Shown: one piece after another, positions 7,076 through 13,062 of the stretch
Numbering within the stretch: the first letter of the stretch is position 1
How the letters are laid out: each line of letters starts with the position of its first letter
From: UBA9676 sp036522155
GTDB lineage: Bacteria; Actinomycetota; Actinomycetes; Streptosporangiales; Streptosporangiaceae
Assembly: GCA_036522155.1 (NCBI GenBank)
Contig: DATDGI010000292.1
Span: 1 to 15,751 of the forward strand
DNA: 15,751 nucleotides
Direction: 5' to 3'
The notes under the pieces: model-generated
Told to the model about the DNA's origin: nothing
What the model saw: the letters and a program-made list of their open reading frames with translations, nothing else
The model's database searches: none
Program-made: the position numbers and the translations under genes

Positions 7076-7602
7076 CGGAACAGGCCCTCGATGTAGCCCG
7101 CGCCTATCCCGGCCTGCTCGTAGTGCTTCTTGCACAGCTCGATGTAGTCGAACACGTCGAAGTAGCCGGTCGGCTGGCCGGCCTCGTCCAGCCAGATCAG
7201 CGGCCCTGTCACGTTGAAGGTCACCTTCATCGGCTCGTCGGACTCGTACGCCACCAGCGTGTGCGCCTCACCCGGCGCCTCATACACCCAGTCGCCGGCC
7301 GACGCCACCCAGTCGTGCTCCAGGTAGCCCCACTTGCCGGAGATCGTGTAGGCGAAGACCTGCTGCGGGTGGTAGTGCCGGTTCACCAGGCCGGCCCCGG
7401 TGGCCATCAGCACGTCGCACCACCGGTTCTGGCTCGGCGATATCCACAGCGGCCGGGTTCCCACCGTGTCCGACAGCGGGGCGTAGAACCGGGCGTCGTC
7501 GGTGGCCGCCTGCGAGACATAGGCCTCCGGCGCCGCACCCGGCCGGAAGGCCTGGCTGATCGGCTTCAGTCCCCGCCAGAATTCACTGCCGGTCTCGGTC
7601 AT
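7072..7602 (-). CDS. Cupin, 2,4'-dihydroxyacetophenone dioxygenase family
   Basis: A 176-residue single cupin. Characterised members cleave 2,4'-dihydroxyacetophenone to 4-hydroxybenzoate and formate with a non-haem iron; most members are unassigned. The iron ligands are visible: His76 and His78 in NRHYHPQQVF, and His114 in APGEAHTL, matching from memory the ligand positions of the characterised enzyme. Glu95 in GYLEHDW may be a further active-site acid. The second cupin motif G-x5-P-x-G-x2-H is intact (GDWVYEAPGEAH). The first motif lacks its usual Glu, as expected for a three-His site. GGGAGGG lies about four bases before the ATG at 7602. It is the last gene of a minus-strand run behind the kinase, 112 bases downstream of it. 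No other aromatic-degradation gene is present, so the real substrate is open. Confidence 0.88.
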   Translation of the reverse strand: MTETGSEFWRGLKPISQAFRPGAAPEAYVSQAATDDARFYAPLSDTVGTRPLWISPSQNRWCDVLMATGAGLVNRHYHPQQVFAYTISGKWGYLEHDWVASAGDWVYEAPGEAHTLVAYESDEPMKVTFNVTGPLIWLDEAGQPTGYFDVFDYIELCKKHYEQAGIGAGYIEGLFR

Positions 7603-7685
7603 GCTGCCCTCCCAGGGCGTGACGTTTCCTGGTCATTCCGCCGTCGCGATCAGGCTCCCATCCGGGGCAGGACCGGGCAAGGCCG

Positions 7686-7701
7686 GGCCGCCGCCGCGGC
7701 C
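7686..7701 (-). terminator. Possible terminator hairpin after the kinase gene
   Basis: GGCCGC-CGCC-GCGGCC is a perfect 6-base stem with a 4-base loop, 14 bases beyond the kinase stop codon and within the 112-base gap before the cupin gene on the same strand. There is no T-tract. It may partly separate the two genes. Confidence 0.35.
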
Positions 7702-7714
7702 GGGCCCCTGGAGC

Positions 7715-10006
7715 TCAGCCCGCCAGCGCGTAGACGCTGCCGTCGTTGCTGCCGGCGTAGACGGTCCCGTTAGCCACCGCGATCTGTGAGGCCACCGGCC
7801 CGGCCGTGCTGAAACTCCACACCGGGCTGCCGCCGGCCACGCGCAGGGCGCGCACGGTGCCGTCATTCCCGCCCGCGTAGACGATCCCGCCCGCCACCGC
7901 GATCCCCGACGTCACCGGGCCGTTGGTGGCGGCCACCCATCGCTGGCGGCCGCTGCCCGCCCCCACGGCGTACACCTTGTTGCCGTTGGTGCCGAAGCAG
8001 ACCGCCCCGCCGGCCACCGCGATCTGTGACTGCACCGCGCCGTCGGCCGGGAAGTCCCACAGTTTGCCGCCGGTGCCGGCCCGCAGGGCGTGCAGCCGGC
8101 CGTCGCCACTGCCCGCGTACACCACCCCGGCGGCCTCGGTGACCTGCGATGTGCCGCCGATGCCCGTGGGGGCGGTCCACAGCGATCCGCCGGTGCTGGC
8201 CCGCAGCGCGTGCACCATGTCGTCGGCGCCTGCCGCGTAGACGACCCCGTCTGCCACCGCGATCCCGTTGACGCCGCTGACGCTGGCCCCCCACAGCTTC
8301 TGGCCGTCGCTGACGCGCAACGCATACAGCGTCTCGTCCCCGCTGCCCGCGTACACAGCGCCGCCCGCGACCGCGATCACCGATGCCACCGAGCCGCCGG
8401 TGGCGAACGCCCAGATCTTGCGGCCGGTACCGGTGTCCAGTGCGTAGACGTGGTTGTCGTTGCCGCCGGCGTAGACGATCCCGGCGGCGACCGCGATGCG
8501 CGACTGCACCGGACCACCGGTGCGGAAGGCCCACAGCCTGCGGCCGTCGCTGGCCCGCAGCCCGTACACGGCGAAGTCGGCGCTGCCCGCGAACACGCGG
8601 CCACCCGCCAGCGCGATCCCGGTGACCACGCCCCCGGCCGGGAAGGCCCACCGCTGCCCGCCGGCCTGCGGCGGGCTGGTGCCCGGCTGCGCCGCCGGGC
8701 CGTGGCGGCCGGCGGCCCGCGGCCTGATGCCGCTCGCTGGGTGAGCCGGGTGCCCCGGCTGTGCCGCGCCGGCCTGGCTGAGGTCCCAGCCAGCACCCGC
8801 CAGCCCGGCGCCGGCCAGCACGGCCAGGCCCACGAACACCCGGCGGCGGGTCAGGCCGGGCCCGGCACCGCCGCCTGGCGGCCCGGTGGTGACCCGGTCC
8901 GCGGGCAGGGCCGGACCGGGCACTGGGTCCGTGCTGACCGCCGTCGGCCCGGGGATGACCGCCAGCGCTGGCTCGGCGGCCGTACTCCGCCGCGTCGCGG
9001 CGGCGGTGACCGACGGCGCCAGCGGCGCGGTGGGCGGCGCAACGGCGGTGCCACCCGGCGGCCCGGCCTCCCCGGCGGGCCGTGGCGGCGGGCTCAGCCG
9101 GGCCAGCCCATCCCGCACCTCGGTGGCCACCCGGGCCTGGTGGGTGCGGATGAGCCCGGTCACCGCCACCGGCCAGAACGAGGAGAGCTCGTCCCCGGCG
9201 GCGGCTACCCGGCCGGCCGCGGCCGCCGCCAGCGCCGCCAGCCCGGGCCGCTCAGCGGGCGCCTTGGCCAGGCACGCCGCGGCCAGCTCGCGCGGTCCGC
9301 CCGGCACTTCCGCCAGCTCGGGTTTGGCGTGCACCACCCGGTACAGCATCGACGCCTGCGGCCCGTGGCCGAACGGCCCGGCCCCGGTAGCGGCGAACAC
9401 GATGACGCCGCCGAGCGAGAACACGTCGCTGGGCGGCCCGGCCCGGCTGCCCTCGGCCTGCTCCGGCGACATGAACGAGGGCGTGCCCACGATCATCCCG
9501 GTGGAGGTCATCGCGGTCTTCTCCAGCGCACGGGAAATCCCGAAGTCGATCACCCGCGGCCCGTCCAGGGCCAGCAGGATGTTGGCCGGCTTCAGATCCC
9601 GGTGCACCAGGCCGGCCGAATGAACCGCCTCCAGCGCCTCCACCAGCCCGGCGGCCAGCTTCCACACCGACGGCGGGGGCAACGGGCCGGCGGTGGCCAC
9701 CGCTTCGGCCAGCGATGGGCCGGGCACGAACACGGTGGCCAGCCAGGGCGGGTCATCGTCCGGCCCGGCGGCGACCACGGGCGCGGTGTACGCGCCGCTG
9801 ACCGCGCTGGCGGCGGCCACCTCCCGCCGGAACCGGGTGCGGAATTCCGGGTCGCCGGCCAGTTCGCGGTGGATCACCTTCACCGCCACCGCCCGGCCCG
9901 CGGGGGAGTAGCCGAGGAACACCTGCCCCATACCGCCCGACCCGAGCCGGGCCCGCAGCCGGTAGACCCCTATCTGCCGGGGATCCGCCGCCCTAAGTGG
10001 CTCCAC
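7715..10006 (-). CDS. Serine/threonine protein kinase with transmembrane helix and eight-repeat PQQ-type propeller
   Basis: A 763-residue one-pass receptor-type kinase (Hanks/PknB-like). The N-terminal kinase domain (about 14-255) has the Gly loop LGSGGMGQVF, Lys43, Glu62, catalytic HRDLKPAN (Asp137, Asn142), DFG (154-156), a Thr-rich activation loop (TAMTST) and SPE (180-182), so it should be active. A Pro/Ala-rich linker (about 304-385) leads to RRRVFVG and one hydrophobic helix (about 390-408). The C-terminal part (451-763) contains eight repeats of about 40 residues with the PQQ/beta-propeller pattern LW-(x)n-IAVAGGxVYAG-(x)n-YALxxxxG, predicted to lie outside the cell. The GTG at 10006 has GGGAGAG a few bases upstream. 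A membrane protein gene lies 55 bases upstream on the same strand. The ligand is unknown. PQQ cofactor binding should not be assumed, since such repeats are often purely structural. Confidence 0.95.
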   Translation of the reverse strand: MEPLRAADPRQIGVYRLRARLGSGGMGQVFLGYSPAGRAVAVKVIHRELAGDPEFRTRFRREVAAASAVSGAYTAPVVAAGPDDDPPWLATVFVPGPSLAEAVATAGPLPPPSVWKLAAGLVEALEAVHSAGLVHRDLKPANILLALDGPRVIDFGISRALEKTAMTSTGMIVGTPSFMSPEQAEGSRAGPPSDVFSLGGVIVFAATGAGPFGHGPQASMLYRVVHAKPELAEVPGGPRELAAACLAKAPAERPGLAALAAAAAGRVAAAGDELSSFWPVAVTGLIRTHQARVATEVRDGLARLSPPPRPAGEAGPPGGTAVAPPTAPLAPSVTAAATRRSTAAEPALAVIPGPTAVSTDPVPGPALPADRVTTGPPGGGAGPGLTRRRVFVGLAVLAGAGLAGAGWDLSQAGAAQPGHPAHPASGIRPRAAGRHGPAAQPGTSPPQAGGQRWAFPAGGVVTGIALAGGRVFAGSADFAVYGLRASDGRRLWAFRTGGPVQSRIAVAAGIVYAGGNDNHVYALDTGTGRKIWAFATGGSVASVIAVAGGAVYAGSGDETLYALRVSDGQKLWGASVSGVNGIAVADGVVYAAGADDMVHALRASTGGSLWTAPTGIGGTSQVTEAAGVVYAGSGDGRLHALRAGTGGKLWDFPADGAVQSQIAVAGGAVCFGTNGNKVYAVGAGSGRQRWVAATNGPVTSGIAVAGGIVYAGGNDGTVRALRVAGGSPVWSFSTAGPVASQIAVANGTVYAGSNDGSVYALAG
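7718..8656 (-). repeat. Tandem coding repeat of about 120 bases, eight copies (propeller blades)
   Basis: Eight imperfect copies of about 120 bases encode the blades of the kinase's C-terminal propeller. Short strings such as GCCACCGCGATC recur on the plus strand at near-constant intervals. Blade 4 is slightly shorter (about 38 residues) and blade 5 has VTEAAG in place of IAVAGG, so the copies are diverged and not freshly amplified. Confidence 0.85.
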
Positions 10007-10061
10007 GGTCTCTCCCGCCGCCGCCCCCCGCCGGACGGCCGGACGGCCGCGCCGCTGCCCT

Positions 10062-11414
10062 CTACACGTCGCCCGGCGCGGGGAAGTTCAGCCGCCTGGC
10101 CCGGCGGGCCGGGCCCTTCCGGCGGAGCGGCAGCCGGGCGGCGAGCAGGGCCAGGGCCAGCCCGGTGATCATCGGCACCCACCAGCTCCACGGCCCCCGC
10201 CAGGAGACCTGCGAGACGAACGTGAGCAGGCCGGCGATGACCGAGGTGGTGATCAGGCTCAGCCAGTTCGCGGCGGCCGGGATCAGCACGAGCGCCAGCG
10301 GGGGCCACAGGTAGTAGGCGACCATCACCGGCTCGAACACCGACCGCAGCGCCAGCCCCAGCGCGGCCCACCACAGCACCTCGGTCAGGGTCTGGCTGCT
10401 CCACCGGCCCGCCTGCCGGGCCGCCCGCCATCTTCGCCCGGCCACCAGCGCGCAGCCGCAGGCCACGGCGATGGTGAGCACCCGGGCCGGGCCGGCCGCA
10501 ACCCCGCCGCCGGGCAGTTGCGGGACCAGGTAGGTCCAGGCGGTGGGGTGATCGACGGTCAGCCAGTTGGGCTGGCTGGTGACCGCGGTGAACGTGGCGG
10601 ACCAGTTCGCCGCGGCCGCGATGGCCAGCAGCACCGCCCCCGGGGCCGCCGCCCGGGCCAGGTAGCCGGCCAGCCGCCGCGGCTCGATCAGGACGGCGAG
10701 GAACGGCAGCGCTAGCAGCACCAGCGGCTGGATCGCCACCGCCGCCCCCAGCAGCCAGGCCGACCACACGGTCTTCGACCGCGACAGGGCCAGGATGCCG
10801 TACAGCAGCAAGGCCACCGCCACCGCGTCCTCGGGGTGGCCCCACTGCACCGAGACGTTCCACAGCGCCATGGCCTGCGCGGCGGTGAGCGCGGCGCGCC
10901 GCCAGCGGGTCAGGCCTAGCTGCTCGGCGATGGCGTCGGCGGCGAACAGCACCACCGCCGACACGGCGATCTGGTACGGCCCGGCGATCAGCCAGGCGGC
11001 GGGCTGGAGGTTGTTCGGGCCCGGGATCTGCAGCGACAGCCCGGCCGCGTTGATGACCGCCGCGGCCGGGGCCAGGATCACGGCCGCACCGGGCAGCGTG
11101 ATCAGCCCGGTGGGCTGGGTATACAGGCCGCCAAGGTCGAGGTGCACGAGCCGGCTCGCGGCGATCAGCGTGCCCCACAGGTCGTGCGGCAGCGACCAGG
11201 CGGTCCGCCCGATCAGGGCCGGTCCCCACCAGGTGGTACCGCCCATACCGATCACCAGCAGGGCGACCGTGGCCAGCAGCGGGAACAGCCGCCGGGCCAG
11301 CCACGGCACGGCGGCGGGCGCGGTGGCCTCGGCATCACCGCCGGCGCCGGGCGCCGGCAGGCCGGGTGATTCGGCGGCCAGCGCCGGGCGGCCCCGCGTG
11401 TTCCCGTTCGACAC
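10062..11414 (-). CDS. Polytopic membrane protein, GT-C/GT87-like (possible polyprenol-phosphate mannosyltransferase)
   Basis: A 450-residue protein with roughly ten hydrophobic helices between residues 43 and 428, a disordered N-terminus (1-37) and a basic C-terminal tail. The motif WGHPEDAVAVALLLYGILAL followed by LLGAAVAIQPLVLLALPFL resembles GT87/DUF2029 actinobacterial mannosyltransferases, where an H-x-E/D-D element sits before a helix, but I cannot confirm a catalytic Asp in the first loop. It may therefore be an integral membrane glycosyltransferase using a lipid-linked sugar, or an unassigned relative. The GTG at 11414 is chosen because GAGGTGG lies five bases upstream; a GTG at 11423 is possible. 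The long reading frame further upstream is a shadow of the divergent gene. It probably heads the minus-strand operon with the kinase. Confidence 0.72.
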   Translation of the reverse strand: MSNGNTRGRPALAAESPGLPAPGAGGDAEATAPAAVPWLARRLFPLLATVALLVIGMGGTTWWGPALIGRTAWSLPHDLWGTLIAASRLVHLDLGGLYTQPTGLITLPGAAVILAPAAAVINAAGLSLQIPGPNNLQPAAWLIAGPYQIAVSAVVLFAADAIAEQLGLTRWRRAALTAAQAMALWNVSVQWGHPEDAVAVALLLYGILALSRSKTVWSAWLLGAAVAIQPLVLLALPFLAVLIEPRRLAGYLARAAAPGAVLLAIAAAANWSATFTAVTSQPNWLTVDHPTAWTYLVPQLPGGGVAAGPARVLTIAVACGCALVAGRRWRAARQAGRWSSQTLTEVLWWAALGLALRSVFEPVMVAYYLWPPLALVLIPAAANWLSLITTSVIAGLLTFVSQVSWRGPWSWWVPMITGLALALLAARLPLRRKGPARRARRLNFPAPGDV

Positions 11415-11449
11415 AACGACCACCTCAGGCCCGCCTGCCAGATGACGAG

Positions 11450-11455
11450 AGCATA
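11450..11455 (-). promoter_or_regulatory. Possible -10 element (TATGCT) for the GT-C-like gene
   Basis: Read on the minus strand, TATGCT matches four of six consensus positions and fits the actinomycete TAnnnT pattern. It would give a leader of about 30 bases before the GTG at 11414. No -35 hexamer is recognisable at the right distance. Confidence 0.33.
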
Positions 11456-11506
11456 GCTCCGCCCCGGCCGCCGCTCCCCGGGCGACCTGGCCCGTACCCG
11501 GCCGGC

Positions 11507-11535
11507 TTGTCCGGTCCTGCCGGTGGCCGTACGTT
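11507..11535 (+). promoter_or_regulatory. Possible housekeeping promoter for the substrate-binding-protein-like gene
   Basis: TTGTCC (11507-11512) and TACGTT (11530-11535) are separated by exactly 17 bases. The -35 matches four of six consensus positions and the -10 fits TAnnnT. Transcription would start near 11542, about 50 bases before the chosen ATG at 11592 and downstream of the alternative GTG at 11523, which supports the shorter protein. Confidence 0.42.
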
Positions 11536-11591
11536 GGCTGCAGGCAGCGGCCGCCTCCGTGGCCGCCAGTCAGGTGGAAGCGAGGCCCCCG

Positions 11592-12479
11592 ATGACGTTT
11601 CTTATCCAGCCTCATGTCCGGCTCCACGAATGGGTGGCCGAGGAGCACGGCTACTTCCGGGAAGCGGGCCTCGACTACGAGTTCGAGCCGCGCGGCCTGG
11701 CGGGCTCGACGGTGACCACCTCGGCGGAGGGGACCGCCGATCCGGAGCCGGGCGGGTTCACCAGCGGCGCGCTGGAAGACATGCAGCAGGGCCGCAGCTG
11801 CGATATCTCGGCGGCCTGCCACTGGGCGGTCAACACCGCGTCCACCAGCGGCGGCGGGAAGATGTGGGGCAAGGCGTACTCGGTCTGCCCGTCCGGGATT
11901 TTCGTGCCACCGGAGTCCGCCTGCCAGCGGCCCGAGGATCTGGCCGGCGTGGCCGTGGGTGTCGGCTACCACTCGGGCAGCCACTACTCGGCCCTGCAGG
12001 GTCTTGAGCAGTACCTGGCCAGGCCGCAGATCGAGCTGAGTTTCATCGGCCTGCCCTACGACCGGGTCCGGCTGACGCTCGACCGCAAGGTGCCCGCGGC
12101 CAACGTCTTCGGCCCTTCGTACTACGTGCTGGAACAGCACGGGTTCCGCAAGCTGGTGGACACCACGTTCATCATGGGCTTTTTCGTCGCCGACGACGCC
12201 AGCGGTGACGACGTGGACAAGTACTTTGCCGGTCTGCGGCGCGCGCAGCGCGACATAGATCTGGAACCGGACCGCTACAAGCATTACTGGCTCCGCGAGA
12301 TGCCCGGCGACATCCAGCGGCTGGTGGACGTGCGGCGGTTCGGCCCCGGGGAACGGATCGTGACCGAGCCTTACACGCGCGAGATGTTCGAGCTGACTCA
12401 CCGCTGGCTGCGGGCCTGGGATCTGCTGGATCCGGCCGCCTCACCGCGGCCCGACTACGCGCAGGCCGTCCTGGCCTGA
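11592..12479 (+). CDS. Substrate-binding-protein-fold protein (NMT1/SsuA-like) without signal peptide
   Basis: A 295-residue protein resembling the ligand-binding component of ABC importers of the NMT1/SsuA/ThiY type: an opening beta strand and helix (IQPHVRLHEWVAEEHGYFRE), the hinge-like PEDLAGVAVGVGYHSGSHYS (about 114-133), and a second lobe with YDRVRLTLDRKVPAANVFGP. Unlike true binding proteins it has no signal peptide or lipobox; the ATG at 11592 has GAGG six bases upstream, and the longer in-frame start at 11523 does not add a convincing export signal. No permease or ATPase gene is adjacent. Related cytoplasmic proteins exist in actinomycetes and are usually named as ABC substrate-binding proteins (from memory). 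Conserved-looking Cys76-His77 and Cys99 sit where ligand contacts could be. It may be a cytoplasmic ligand sensor or an enzyme on this fold. Function is unknown. Confidence 0.78.
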   Translation: MTFLIQPHVRLHEWVAEEHGYFREAGLDYEFEPRGLAGSTVTTSAEGTADPEPGGFTSGALEDMQQGRSCDISAACHWAVNTASTSGGGKMWGKAYSVCPSGIFVPPESACQRPEDLAGVAVGVGYHSGSHYSALQGLEQYLARPQIELSFIGLPYDRVRLTLDRKVPAANVFGPSYYVLEQHGFRKLVDTTFIMGFFVADDASGDDVDKYFAGLRRAQRDIDLEPDRYKHYWLREMPGDIQRLVDVRRFGPGERIVTEPYTREMFELTHRWLRAWDLLDPAASPRPDYAQAVLA

Positions 12480-12502
12480 CGACGCCCTTTCCCGCTCGCA
12501 GC

Positions 12503-12520
12503 CGGGCCAGGAACGGCCCG
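12503..12520 (+). terminator. Hairpin downstream of the substrate-binding-protein-like gene
   Basis: CGGGCC (12503-12508) and GGCCCG (12515-12520) pair perfectly around AGGAAC, 23 bases after the stop codon, followed by an AT-rich stretch (12521-12565). This is the most terminator-like structure in the window and suggests that the following three-gene cassette has its own promoter. Confidence 0.45.
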
Positions 12521-12605
12521 AGTACGGTTTATCCGTTATGCCGATTATTACGGGGTCTTTGGGCTAACCCGCATCTCGCCCATCTCCGGGCGCGGGCGCT
12601 AGCCT
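12521..12605 (+). promoter_or_regulatory. AT-rich leader region of the small membrane protein-GMC-peroxidase cassette
   Basis: About 12521-12565 is clearly AT-richer than its surroundings and contains ACGG-TTTAT-CCGT (12524-12536), a short inverted repeat. TAGCCT at 12600-12605 fits the TAnnnT -10 pattern and lies about 70 bases before the GTG start at 12676, but the -35 position (TCGCCC) is poor. A promoter somewhere in this gap is likely; its exact position is not settled. Confidence 0.3.
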
Positions 12606-12675
12606 TGCCTGAGCGGTGGCCCGTCCCGCTGCGGGGTGATTGGCGCTGACGGCGGGAATGTGCCGGGAGGCCGAT

Positions 12676-13062
12676 GTGTCGGTAGCGGTCAAAGCACGTT
12701 ACGCCCTGGCTGCGATCCGCATCGTCAATGGCGCGCTGGCGCTGGTGGCCCCGTCGTTCATCATCAAGCGGTTCGGCGAGGATCCCGGTGGCAGCGCCGC
12801 CGCCGTCTACGGGCTGCGGCTGTTCGGCGTGCGCACCGTGCTGATTGGCGCGGACCTGATCACCCAGGAGGGTGAGCCGCTGGAGCACACGCTCCGGGAG
12901 GCCATCATCATCCACGCCAGCGACACGGCCACGGTGGTGGGGCTCGGGGTCTCGGGACGGCTCCGCCCGAAGATGGCCATCCCGCTCGCGCTCATCTCGG
13001 CCGTCAACACCGCGCTCGCCATCACCGCCTGGGCGGGCCGCGGGCACGGGGACGGGCGGTGA
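12676..13062 (+). CDS. Small four-helix membrane protein (DUF4267-like), 128 aa
   Basis: A 128-residue, mostly hydrophobic protein with about four helices (near residues 7-25, 38-58, 78-92 and 98-118). The pattern resembles DUF4267-type small membrane proteins: GALALVAPSFI, then YGLRLFGVRTVLIGADLI, then a polar HASDTATVVG segment. This is a loose family impression. The GTG at 12676 is chosen because GGGAGG ends five bases upstream; starts at 12640 or 12658 are in frame but less well placed. Its stop codon overlaps the GTG start of the GMC gene (GTGA), so the two should be translationally coupled. It may anchor or assist the downstream redox enzymes; that role is inferred only from coupling. 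Confidence 0.78.
   Translation: MSVAVKARYALAAIRIVNGALALVAPSFIIKRFGEDPGGSAAAVYGLRLFGVRTVLIGADLITQEGEPLEHTLREAIIIHASDTATVVGLGVSGRLRPKMAIPLALISAVNTALAITAWAGRGHGDGR

Noticed and set aside
7718..8656. Regular repeats that might be taken for a CRISPR or satellite array
   Set aside because: The period is about 120 bases, the copies are diverged, and they encode successive propeller blades in frame with the kinase.
8090..10168. 692-residue plus-strand open frame opposite the kinase
   Set aside because: It mirrors the kinase/propeller gene, is rich in Arg, Gly and Pro, and has no recognisable domain.
11415..12401. N-terminal extension of the GT-C-like protein to a start at 12401
   Set aside because: The extra 329 residues lie antisense to the substrate-binding-protein-like gene and show no homology; GAGGTGG before 11414 gives a better start.
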